A DNA stretch of 8,031 nt from NCBI GenBank assembly GCA_934541205.1, contig CAKTDK010000074.1, forward strand, positions 1 through 8,031. The letters are read 5' to 3'. The stretch is from an uncultured Eubacteriales bacterium (GTDB lineage Bacteria; Bacillota; Clostridia; Oscillospirales; RGIG7773). Positions 1-6,417 of this stretch are shown piece by piece. The translations under genes and the position numbers were made by a program. The notes beneath the pieces are model-generated. The model saw only the letters and a program-made list of their open reading frames with translations. It was not told the DNA's origin and did no database searches. The stretch's first letter is position 1. Each line of letters begins with the position of its first letter.

Positions 1-1179
1 ATCTGTGTATATGTAGAAGGATTAGAAGAAGAACCAACTTCTGAGCCTACAAAAGAACCAACGAAGGAACCGACAGGGGAAGAACCAACTTCAGAACCTA
101 CGAAAGAAGAAACAGGAGAAATGGAGAAAAAACCTGAAGATTATAAAACATTTAATACCAATTTGTATATGGCGGAAAAAAGAGCTTTTGAGCTTGGCGA
201 GTATACAGACGTTACTATAGAGAATAATGGAATTGTTTTAACCGAAAACAGCGTTGAAGGAACTTATATATCTCCTGTTATTACAAGTTATTATGAGGCA
301 ACCAAAGCACTTATTTCCTGGAACTGTATGACTTCAAACGATAACTATATTGAAATTTATTTTAAATTTAATATAAACGGCGAAAACAGATGGACCGATT
401 GGCAGAAGTTTATTACTTGGTCTCAAAATACAAATTACAGAGGCTCGGTTGATTATGCAAACGATGATGTTACTGCGGGAACAGACGGCATCAGTTTAAA
501 ATCCGGCAAGACTTTTAATGATTTTCAGTATAAAGTGGTATTGAAAAAGCTTAATGACGACGCGTCTTCTCCTGTATTTAAAAGAGTGACATTAAGCTGT
601 ACGCTTAAGGGATACAGTTGTGACGTGTCAGCCGAAAATTATCTTATTGAGCTTGATGTTCCTGAAAAAAGTCAGATAAGGGATGTACCTGATCCTGATC
701 TTCAGTGGAGGGTATGCAGTCCTTCAAGTACAAATATGATTATGTCATATTTCGGATATGATGAGACTATTACCGCGTCAGCACTGGGAATAAAAGATAA
801 CAGCAAAGTTAATAACGGAGGGTTTAATTCTTTCGGAAACTGGGCTTTAAATATGGCGTATGCTTCTGAAAAAGGTTTTGAAACTTACGTATATGAGTGG
901 CAGGATTTTGCTGAAATTAAAAATATTGTAGCTGAAGGAATTCCTGTTGCAATAGGATATATAGGAAATCTTCCGGGAGCTGCTTTGGAAAATTCAGAGG
1001 GACATTGGGTAGTTATAAGAGGCTTTAAGATAGGTGAAGATGGAAAAGAATATGCAATAATTAATGATCCCTGGGCAAATGGACAGGGACGTTATCAGAA
1101 AATAAGACGTGAGGTTTTGGTGGAAGATTTAATAAGGTGTTCCAAAGCTAACTGGAAAATAACTTATATATTTAAATAA
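1..1179 (+). CDS. C39-family (peptidase_C39_2-like) cysteine peptidase, surface or secreted, 5' end outside window
   Basis: The frame is open from base 1, so this is the last 392 residues of a longer protein; the ATG at 121 is internal, not the start. In order (window residue numbers): a Pro/Thr/Glu-rich linker (about 11-45); a beta-rich region (about 60-205) with the G-T-Y-I-S-P, I-S-W-N and R-W-T-D-W pattern seen ahead of the protease domain in other C39-family peptidases; and a C-terminal papain-like C39_2 domain (about 215-390). Candidate catalytic residues are Cys239 (RVCSPSS), His335 (GHWVVIRGF) and Asp356 (NDPWAN). The linker suggests an exported protein, with the signal peptide and any anchor upstream of the window. 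Substrate is unknown; peptide or protein hydrolysis is inferred from the fold. The gene ends before a hairpin and appears to be a separate unit from the sporulation operon that follows. Confidence 0.8.
   Translation: MCVYVEGLEEEPTSEPTKEPTKEPTGEEPTSEPTKEETGEMEKKPEDYKTFNTNLYMAEKRAFELGEYTDVTIENNGIVLTENSVEGTYISPVITSYYEATKALISWNCMTSNDNYIEIYFKFNINGENRWTDWQKFITWSQNTNYRGSVDYANDDVTAGTDGISLKSGKTFNDFQYKVVLKKLNDDASSPVFKRVTLSCTLKGYSCDVSAENYLIELDVPEKSQIRDVPDPDLQWRVCSPSSTNMIMSYFGYDETITASALGIKDNSKVNNGGFNSFGNWALNMAYASEKGFETYVYEWQDFAEIKNIVAEGIPVAIGYIGNLPGAALENSEGHWVVIRGFKIGEDGKEYAIINDPWANGQGRYQKIRREVLVEDLIRCSKANWKITYIFK
31..108 (+). repeat. Imperfect tandem repeat encoding a PT/E-rich linker
   Basis: A 27-nt unit encoding E-P-T-S-E-P-T-K-E occurs at 31-57 and again at 82-108. 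The copies differ at three synonymous third positions. Between them lie further E/K-P-T units. This is a low-complexity spacer inside the C39 peptidase gene, typical of cell-surface proteins, and may vary in length between strains. The repeat may continue left of the window. Confidence 0.75.
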
Positions 1180-1193
1180 AATAAATTTTAAAA

Positions 1194-1231
1194 AAAGGCT
1201 TATCCGCTTGTTCTAAAGTGGATAAGCCTTT
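1194..1231 (+). terminator. Hairpin terminator after the C39 peptidase gene
   Basis: A 14-bp stem (AAAGGCTTATCCGC / GTGGATAAGCCTTT, one G-T pair) encloses a 10-nt loop at 1208-1217, starting 15 nt after the peptidase stop codon. The 3' T-tract is short (TTT then CATATTAT), while the A-run in front would give a better T-tract on the minus strand. Termination of the peptidase transcript is the likely role, but efficiency on the + strand is uncertain. It leaves only 31 nt before the spoIIIAA start. Confidence 0.7.
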
Positions 1232-1262
1232 CATATTATATAAACAAGGATGGTGAAAAAAT

Positions 1263-2180
1263 ATGGATACAAGAAACAAGCTGTACGAAATACTTGAAAT
1301 GCTGCCTCAGAATATAAGAGAAATTTTAAAAGAGATTGATAATTCCGATTCAAATAATATTCAGGAAATAAGATTTCGTATAAACAGTCCGATTTTTGCT
1401 GTATATTTGGGACAAGGCCGTTTTATAAACAAAAAATTCATTCTTGAAAGAGAAGATATTAATCGTATTTTTCAAAGGCTTTGTAATTTTTCCTTGTTTT
1501 CTTTTGAGGAGGAAATAAGAGAAGGATATATAACAGTCCGCGGAGGACACCGTGTAGGAATATGCGGAAGGGCTGTAACAGAAAAAGGAATTATAAAAAA
1601 TATAAAAGATATAAATTCTATTAATATACGGTTTTCAAAAGAAATAAATGATTGTTCGGATAAAATATTTGATTATATTAAGAAAAAAGGCCTTTCAAAT
1701 ATTTTGATTGCATCAGAGCCTTGCGGAGGAAAGACGACAGTTTTGAGAGATCTTGTAAGAAAAATATCAAAAGGCGGTCTTGGTGAATTTATAAGTCTCA
1801 GCATAATAGATGAAAAAGGAGAATTATGCGCTTGTATTAACGGGTTTCCGCAAAATGATATAGGACAATGCTGCGATATTTTTGATATGTATCCTAAAAA
1901 AGAAGGTATTGTAAGAGCACTTAAATTTTTTTCCCCTAAGCTTATTGTACTTGATGAAATAACTACTGTTGAAGAAAGCAGAGAAATAATAAAAGGAATG
2001 AACGGCGGAGTACCTTTTATTGCAACGGTACACGGGAAAAATTTTGAAGAGTTAAAAAGAAGGCCTCAAATAAAAATTCTTTTGGACAATGGATGTATAG
2101 ATGGAATTTTCTTTTTAAAAGGACGGGAAATGCCGGGACAGATAAATAATTTTTTTGATAGGAGTGAAATATATGCTTAA
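1263..2180 (+). CDS. spoIIIAA: Stage III sporulation protein AA, ATPase of the SpoIIIA channel
   Basis: 305 residues, close to the roughly 307 of B. subtilis SpoIIIAA. It is a cytoplasmic secretion-type ATPase that acts in the mother cell and energises the SpoIIIA-SpoIIQ channel. Visible motifs are the family signature GGHRVGICG (94-102), a P-loop at 151-158 (SEPCGGKT followed by T-V-L-R-D-L), an I-I-D-E-K-G-E motif (181-187), Walker B K-L-I-V-L-D-E (226-232) and A-T-V-H-G (254-258). The P-loop starts with Ser rather than the Gly of the general GxxxxGKT pattern but keeps the essential G-K-T. The ATG at 1263 is preceded by an AAGGATGGTG-type ribosome binding site. It is the first gene of the operon, and its last 8 nt overlap spoIIIAB. 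Confidence 0.97.
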   Translation: MDTRNKLYEILEMLPQNIREILKEIDNSDSNNIQEIRFRINSPIFAVYLGQGRFINKKFILEREDINRIFQRLCNFSLFSFEEEIREGYITVRGGHRVGICGRAVTEKGIIKNIKDINSINIRFSKEINDCSDKIFDYIKKKGLSNILIASEPCGGKTTVLRDLVRKISKGGLGEFISLSIIDEKGELCACINGFPQNDIGQCCDIFDMYPKKEGIVRALKFFSPKLIVLDEITTVEESREIIKGMNGGVPFIATVHGKNFEELKRRPQIKILLDNGCIDGIFFLKGREMPGQINNFFDRSEIYA

Positions 2181-2682
2181 AGGATTTTTAATTATTTTTA
2201 TTGCCGGGACTGTTATTTTATTCGGACTTTCAAAGGTATACAAAATGGCGAAAAGATGTATGATACTTAAAAGTCTAACTGACGCTTTTTCTTATATACA
2301 GGATTATGTAAACTTATATAGAGTAAATCAAAGAGAAGTTTTTGAAAAAATATCTAAAATGCCTTGTTATAAAGAACTTGATATTTTTTCTCTTATGATT
2401 TTGGAAGATGATGATAAAGATATTTATTCAACTTATTTAAATGCCGTTCAAAAAAGCAATTTAAAAAGTTATTTAACAGAAGAGGATTTTTTGTATATGG
2501 ATAATTTTTTCAGAGAAAATTCTATGTATGATTTACAGTTATATTTAAAAAGCTGTAATAATTTGTCCCATGAATATCATAATCTTTATAAAAAGGCAAA
2601 TGAAGAAAAAAATCAAAAGGAAAAGCTTTTCACTTCTTTATCCATATTGGGAGGGCTTTTCGTAATAGTAATTTTAATATAA
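2173..2682 (+). CDS. spoIIIAB: Stage III sporulation protein AB
   Basis: 169 residues from the ATG at 2173 (about 171 in B. subtilis). That start has GGAGTG six nt upstream; the longer in-frame TTG at 2155 lies before this ribosome binding site and is unlikely. There is an N-terminal membrane segment (about 2-18), a charged helical central region, and a C-terminal membrane segment ending in L-F-T-S-L-S-I-L-G-G-L-F-V-I-V-I-L-I, the recognisable SpoIIIAB tail. It is an inner-membrane protein of the mother-cell channel and has been compared with GspF-type secretion platform proteins. The gene overlaps the end of spoIIIAA by 8 nt, which suggests coupled translation. It is followed by a 27-nt gap. 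Confidence 0.95.
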   Translation: MLKGFLIIFIAGTVILFGLSKVYKMAKRCMILKSLTDAFSYIQDYVNLYRVNQREVFEKISKMPCYKELDIFSLMILEDDDKDIYSTYLNAVQKSNLKSYLTEEDFLYMDNFFRENSMYDLQLYLKSCNNLSHEYHNLYKKANEEKNQKEKLFTSLSILGGLFVIVILI

Positions 2683-2709
2683 AGGATATAAGAAAGGCAT
2701 GGTATCAAG

Positions 2710-2904
2710 ATGGATGTGGATATGATTTTTAAAATAGCCGCTATAGGTATTATCGTTGCTGTATTAAATCAGCTTTTAATAAGATCGGGAAGAGAAGATC
2801 AGGCAATGCTGACTACCCTTGCAGGACTTGTTGTAGTTCTTTTTATGGTGTTAAATCAGATAAAAGAATTGTTTGATCTTATAAAATCTCTGTTTCAGCT
2901 ATGA
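2710..2904 (+). CDS. spoIIIAC: Stage III sporulation protein AC
   Basis: 64 residues, slightly shorter than B. subtilis SpoIIIAC (about 68). Two membrane segments (about 5-24 and 33-52) are joined by a short polar loop (R-S-G-R-E-D-Q). The N-terminus M-D-V-D-M-I-F-K-I-A matches the family pattern, which supports the ATG at 2710 even though the AAAGG ribosome binding site (2693-2697) sits rather far away, at 12 nt. An out-of-frame ATG at 2699 stops quickly and is not used. It is a small integral membrane component of the SpoIIIA channel. Its TGA overlaps the spoIIIAD ATG (ATGA). Confidence 0.95.
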   Translation: MDVDMIFKIAAIGIIVAVLNQLLIRSGREDQAMLTTLAGLVVVLFMVLNQIKELFDLIKSLFQL

Positions 2905-3290
2905 TGGATATTATAAAAATATGTGCTTTGGCTATTGTTGCAGTATGTCTGATACTTACCTTAAAACAGTATAAAAGTGCTATTGCGGTTTGCCTTTTGA
3001 TTATTACGGGAATAGCTATATTAATTCAGGTTGTACAGCCTTTTACCGATATATTTGATTTTGTAAAAGATCTTGCTGATAAGACGAATGTACCTATAGA
3101 TGGGATAAAACTGGCAATCAAAGCTCTTGGCATAGGATATATAGTTCAATTTTCTTCTGATATATGCCGTGATTTCGGAGAAAGCGCTTTAGGTTCAAAA
3201 CTTGAACTTTGCGGAAAAATTACTATACTCGCTTTGGCAATACCGTTATTTAAGCAGGTGCTTGAAAGCGTAGTGGGGATGTTGATATGA
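2901..3290 (+). CDS. spoIIIAD: Stage III sporulation protein AD
   Basis: 129 residues (about 133 in B. subtilis). There are three hydrophobic segments (about 4-20, 27-47 and 106-128). The conserved family stretch at about 84-105 (S-S-D-I-C-R-D-F-G-E-S-A-L-G-S-K-L-E-L-C-G-K) lies before the last one. Two consecutive ATG codons occur at 2901 and 2904. The first gives the 4-nt ATGA overlap with spoIIIAC, and there is no clear Shine-Dalgarno sequence, so translation is probably coupled to spoIIIAC. It is an inner-membrane component of the mother-cell side of the channel. Its TGA overlaps the spoIIIAE start. Confidence 0.96.
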   Translation: MMDIIKICALAIVAVCLILTLKQYKSAIAVCLLIITGIAILIQVVQPFTDIFDFVKDLADKTNVPIDGIKLAIKALGIGYIVQFSSDICRDFGESALGSKLELCGKITILALAIPLFKQVLESVVGMLI

Positions 3291-4381
3291 AAAAGAAGTT
3301 TATAATTTTTGTTACGGTATTTATTTTTGTTCTTTCATTTCAAACGGTATTTGCTGCCGATGAAGAGAAAGTAAAAGATATTTATGATTTTATTCCTGAT
3401 AAAACTATACATATTATTGAAGAAAGCGGAATAAATTTAGATATTGAAGACATTAATATTGATTTCTCACAAGGAGTTAAAATTGTAATCAATATAATAA
3501 AAGAGGTTTTTAAGGAAGACTTAAAATTTTTTTCCGTAGCGGCGGTTCTTTGTATAATCTATGTGATTTTTTCTTCCTTAAAAGATAATATAACTTTTGA
3601 AAATACGGAAAATATTTTTTCCCTTGTTATTGCGTCCTGTATACTTGTAAGCGCTGTACCGATTCTTACTTCGTGTATAACCGATGCTGTAGAAGCGCTT
3701 TCCGATATGTCCTTATTTATTGAAAATTCTGTTCCTGTATACACAACTTTAATGATTTCGTCAGGAGATGTGGGAAAATCTGCTGTAGTTACAGGAGGGC
3801 TTTTATTAATTACAGATTTTTTCGTAAAATGTTTTTCGGATTTTTTAGCTCCTTTGACAAGTATATTTATTGCGCTTTCCATTTCGGAAATTATATTTAA
3901 AAATAATATAATTTCCGGCATTTCAGCTTTTATAAAAAAGAGCGTAATGTTTTTTTTCGGAATAATAATTACTTTTTATACCGGGATTTTTTCCATTAAA
4001 AATATAATTTCTTTGTCATCGGATACTCTTGCAAAAAAAGCTGTAAGATTTTCTCTTTCAGGATTTATTCCTGTAGGAGGAGCGATGATATCTGAAAGTA
4101 TAGATACGTTTTTTTCATCTGCTGATTTTTTAAAATCGACTGTAGGCGTAATATCTATTATTTCTGTTGTAATAACTCTTTTAATGCCTATACTTGCGCT
4201 TTTATCCAAGATTATTGTTTTTAGATTATCACAGCTTTTTTCGGATATGATGGGCAGCAGTAATATTTCCTGCTTTTTTAAAATTGTGTGCGACGGGCTT
4301 TTTACAGTTTTATCTATCCTTATTTGTACTGGATTTATGGCAGTTTTTACGTTGGCAATTATGGTAAAAGGGAGTTCTTAG
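3287..4381 (+). CDS. spoIIIAE: Stage III sporulation protein AE, polytopic membrane protein
   Basis: 364 residues, somewhat shorter than B. subtilis SpoIIIAE (about 399). A signal peptide-like N-terminus (M-K-K-K then a hydrophobic stretch, V-F-A|A near residue 23) precedes a short acidic extracytoplasmic region (about 24-75) and several membrane segments from about residue 80 to the C-terminus. It is the largest membrane protein of the SpoIIIA complex and lies in the outer forespore (mother-cell) membrane. The ATG at 3287 overlaps the spoIIIAD stop as ATGA, with a GGGG stretch just upstream. It ends with a TAG that forms part of the AGGAGG site of spoIIIAF. Confidence 0.96.
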   Translation: MKKKFIIFVTVFIFVLSFQTVFAADEEKVKDIYDFIPDKTIHIIEESGINLDIEDINIDFSQGVKIVINIIKEVFKEDLKFFSVAAVLCIIYVIFSSLKDNITFENTENIFSLVIASCILVSAVPILTSCITDAVEALSDMSLFIENSVPVYTTLMISSGDVGKSAVVTGGLLLITDFFVKCFSDFLAPLTSIFIALSISEIIFKNNIISGISAFIKKSVMFFFGIIITFYTGIFSIKNIISLSSDTLAKKAVRFSLSGFIPVGGAMISESIDTFFSSADFLKSTVGVISIISVVITLLMPILALLSKIIVFRLSQLFSDMMGSSNISCFFKIVCDGLFTVLSILICTGFMAVFTLAIMVKGSS

Positions 4382-4390
4382 GAGGATTTT

Positions 4391-4867
4391 ATGGATTTTA
4401 TAAAAAATATGGCTCTTATGTTATTAATAATTATATTTTGTATAGGAATATTAAAGCTTATGATTCCGAGAGGAAATATGAAAAAAATAACTTCAATGCT
4501 TGTTTCGGTGCTTTTTGTATTTCTTGTAATATCTGTATTTAAAAATGCCGACGGCATACTTGATATCGACAGCGTTTTGGGAAAAATAGAAAGCGTTGGG
4601 GCAGTAGAGGGAAATAATGATTTCCGTGAAGGAGTTACATATTCGGTTACATCTCAGGTAGAAAAATCCATACAGGAAGAAATTTTAAAAAGAACAAATT
4701 TAAAAAATGTAAAAGTTGTTGTTACTCCGCTTTTTGAGGAAGAAAAAATTATTCTTGAAAGCGTAAAAATATATATAGAAGAAAATTTTGATGAAGACGA
4801 AATTAAAAATATAGTAAGCGATAAATTTAAAATAGAAAAAACAAAAATAACGGTAAGCGGCAAATAA
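4391..4867 (+). CDS. spoIIIAF: Stage III sporulation protein AF
   Basis: 158 residues, shorter than B. subtilis SpoIIIAF (about 206). Two N-terminal membrane segments (about 7-24 and 33-49) flank the family-typical L-M-I-P-R-G-N-M-K-K. A soluble domain follows, ending in a compact alpha/beta region (about 103-157) with V-K-V-V-V-T-P and I-Y-I-E-E. The strong AGGAGG at 4380-4385 overlaps the spoIIIAE stop and sits 5 nt before the ATG. It is a membrane-anchored part of the SpoIIIA complex. The spoIIIAG ribosome binding site begins 2 nt after its stop. Confidence 0.94.
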   Translation: MDFIKNMALMLLIIIFCIGILKLMIPRGNMKKITSMLVSVLFVFLVISVFKNADGILDIDSVLGKIESVGAVEGNNDFREGVTYSVTSQVEKSIQEEILKRTNLKNVKVVVTPLFEEEKIILESVKIYIEENFDEDEIKNIVSDKFKIEKTKITVSGK

Positions 4868-4879
4868 AAGGTGATAAAA

Positions 4880-5431
4880 ATGAATGGATTAAAAATACTG
4901 GATTTTTCAAACGGATTATTTAAAAACAAATATTTTAAATACTTTATAATAGCGCTGGTTATATTATGTCTTATTATTTTAATAATTCCGTCGAAGAAAA
5001 AAGAAACGGAAACTGTCCCTCAAAGTGAATATGAAACACTTGATTATATAAAAGGGCTTGAGGAAAAAATAAAAGATATGGTTGAAAATATAGAAGGGGC
5101 CGGAAAAGCGACAGTACTTTTAAATTGTAAAAATGGAGAAGAAAATATATATGCTACCGAAAATGAAGAAAATACAAAAAACTCCACTTATTCCGAAAAC
5201 GGAAAAGAAGAGATAAATAAAGATTTAAGCCAAAAAATTATTATAATAAAAGAAAAAGGAGGCGGTGAAACACCTATAATAGTAAAAAAAGTACAGCCGG
5301 AAATAACCGGAGCGGTAATAGTTTGTCAGGGAGCAGACAATAAAAAAGTTGAGCGTATGATTATAGAGGCGGTAAGCGTTGCCTTAAACATGAAAACAAA
5401 TAACATTACTGTTTTAAAAAGCGATAAATAA
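4880..5431 (+). CDS. spoIIIAG: Stage III sporulation protein AG, ring-forming channel protein
   Basis: 183 residues from the ATG at 4880. The upstream in-frame GTG at 4871 is itself part of the AGGTGAT ribosome binding site, so the ATG is preferred. There is one membrane segment (about 21-36), then a soluble domain that begins Y-E-T-L-D-Y-I-K-G-L-E-E-K and E-G-A-G-K-A-T-V-L-L-N. A variable charged insert precedes a C-terminal E-I-T-G-A-V-I-V-C-Q-G-A-D and V-S-V-A-L-N-M region, typical of the EscJ/PrgK-like ring-building fold. In B. subtilis SpoIIIAG forms a large ring in the intermembrane space. It is shorter than the B. subtilis protein (about 229), mainly in the soluble part. Confidence 0.95.
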   Translation: MNGLKILDFSNGLFKNKYFKYFIIALVILCLIILIIPSKKKETETVPQSEYETLDYIKGLEEKIKDMVENIEGAGKATVLLNCKNGEENIYATENEENTKNSTYSENGKEEINKDLSQKIIIIKEKGGGETPIIVKKVQPEITGAVIVCQGADNKKVERMIIEAVSVALNMKTNNITVLKSDK

Positions 5432-5444
5432 GGAGGAAAAAATT

Positions 5445-5984
5445 ATGAAACTCGGTAAAAAACAAATAGTACTGTTCTCACTTCTTTTAGTTATGGGAGT
5501 AGCAATTTATTTAAATATGGCTTTTACAAATAATGCGGACGACGCGCTTGATATGCAGAACAAGGACAAGATTTTGGGGGAAGCGGCTCTGGTAAATACC
5601 GGAGTAAGCACTGAAGAAACCGGTGAAGCGTCTCAAAGTACATATTTTGACGAGGCAAAATTAACAAGACAAAAAAACAGGGATGAGGCAGTTGAACTTT
5701 TAAATGATATTATCGATAATGAAAAAGTAGATAATCAAACCAAAGAAAAAGCAGTAGTTGATATGACAAACATTGCCAGTACAGTTGAAACCGAAGGAAA
5801 AATAGAAAATCTTTTGAAAGCAAAAGGCTTTTCGGAATGTGTAGCTTTATGCAGCGGAGACGGAGTAAATATTATGGTTGCAACCGACGGTTTAAGTGAA
5901 AAGGAAGTATCTCAAATTAAAGATATTGTTATATCGGAAACAAATGTAAAAGCATCAAGCATAAAAATTATTGAAGTAAATTAG
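5445..5984 (+). CDS. spoIIIAH: Stage III sporulation protein AH, SpoIIQ-binding ring protein
   Basis: 179 residues (about 218 in B. subtilis). A short basic N-terminus precedes one membrane segment (about 8-25), a low-complexity linker (about 28-65), and a C-terminal ring-building domain starting L-T-R-Q-K-N-R-D-E-A-V-E-L-L and ending V-K-A-S-S-I-K-I-I-E-V-N. In B. subtilis this domain interacts with forespore SpoIIQ across the intermembrane space and forms part of the channel. The ATG has a perfect AAGGAGG site 8 nt upstream. It is the last spoIIIA gene. No strong terminator follows, so transcripts may read into the asp23-like gene. Confidence 0.96.
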   Translation: MKLGKKQIVLFSLLLVMGVAIYLNMAFTNNADDALDMQNKDKILGEAALVNTGVSTEETGEASQSTYFDEAKLTRQKNRDEAVELLNDIIDNEKVDNQTKEKAVVDMTNIASTVETEGKIENLLKAKGFSECVALCSGDGVNIMVATDGLSEKEVSQIKDIVISETNVKASSIKIIEVN

Positions 5985-5988
5985 GGGG

Positions 5989-6016
5989 TTTAAATTTTTA
6001 TAATATGTGATATAAT
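5989..6016 (+). promoter_or_regulatory. Candidate extended -10 (sigma-A type) promoter for the asp23/yqhY-like gene
   Basis: A TATAAT at 6011-6016 is preceded by TG one base upstream (extended -10) and by a weak -35 TTTAAA at 5989-5994 with a 16-nt spacer. A start near 6023 would give a leader of about 30 nt containing the GGGAGG ribosome binding site (6041-6046). The -10 lies in a palindrome at 6008-6026. This would give the gene vegetative expression independent of the sporulation operon. It is a consensus match only. Confidence 0.5.
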
Positions 6017-6053
6017 AATTATATCATTATTGTTTTTAATGGGAGGATAACCA

Positions 6054-6382
6054 ATGGAAAAGATAAATAAATCTGAAGATAACGGAAATGTAAGTATATC
6101 CGAAGAAGTAGTAGCTACAATAGCGGGTCTTGCTGCCGCTGATGTGGAAGGAGTTGCAGGACTTACTTCAAGGCTTGCTTCCGATATTAAGGGAATAGTT
6201 AATAAAAAAACTATAGGAAAAGGTATACAGGTAGTTATAAACGAAACAAGCGTTGTAGTTGATATTTTTTTAAATGTAAAATTCGGATATAAATTTATTG
6301 ACGTATGACAGGACTTGAAGTTGAAACTGTAAATGTAAATATTGTAGGGGTTATTATTCCAAAACCTGCCCAAAATGATTAA
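6054..6382 (+). pseudogene. yqhY: Asp23/Gls24-family protein (YqhY-like), disrupted by an internal out-of-frame deletion
   Basis: The ATG at 6054 follows GGGAGG and opens an 84-residue frame: S-I-S-E-E-V-V-A-T-I-A-G-L-A-A-A-D-V-E-G-V-A-G, then V-V-V-D-I-F-L-N-V-K-F-G-Y-K-F-I-D-V, ending at TGA 6306-6308. A second frame, starting at the overlapping ATG 6305, continues with MTGLEVETVNVNIVGV and ends at TAA 6380-6382. These are the two sides of one Asp23 domain. From family knowledge about 14 residues (V-A-...-Q-...-M-T) normally lie between D-V and M-T-G-L, so about 43 nt appear to be missing. Asp23-family proteins are small envelope-associated or acid/alkaline-stress proteins. YqhY sits downstream of spoIIIA in B. 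subtilis (after accB-accC) and has been linked there to acetyl-CoA carboxylase control. A truncated 84-residue product could still be made; whether it works is unknown. Confidence 0.8.
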
Positions 6383-6383
6383 T

Positions 6384-6415
6384 AAAAAGCCGTATCTTTA
6401 TGATACGGCTTTTTT
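6384..6415. terminator. Bidirectional intrinsic terminator between yqhY-like gene and nitroreductase gene
   Basis: The stem AAAAAGCCGTATC / GATACGGCTTTTT (6384-6396 with 6402-6414) encloses a 5-nt loop TTTAT and has T-runs on both strands. It begins 2 nt after the asp23-like reading frame and lies 3 nt beyond the stop codon of the convergent nitroreductase gene, so it serves both transcripts. Confidence 0.93.
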
Positions 6416-6417
6416 CT

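Noticed and set aside
2155..2172. TTG at 2155 as the spoIIIAB start
   Set aside because: It lies upstream of the GGAGTG ribosome binding site that perfectly serves the ATG at 2173, and adds residues not typical of SpoIIIAB.
3559..4209. Two minus-strand open frames opposite spoIIIAE
   Set aside because: They have low-complexity composition antisense to a clear membrane protein gene, with no ribosome binding sites. They are shadows.
5990..6373. A 127-codon minus-strand open frame opposite the asp23-like gene
   Set aside because: It is antisense to a recognisable Asp23 domain, has no family resemblance and overlaps the promoter region. It is a shadow frame.
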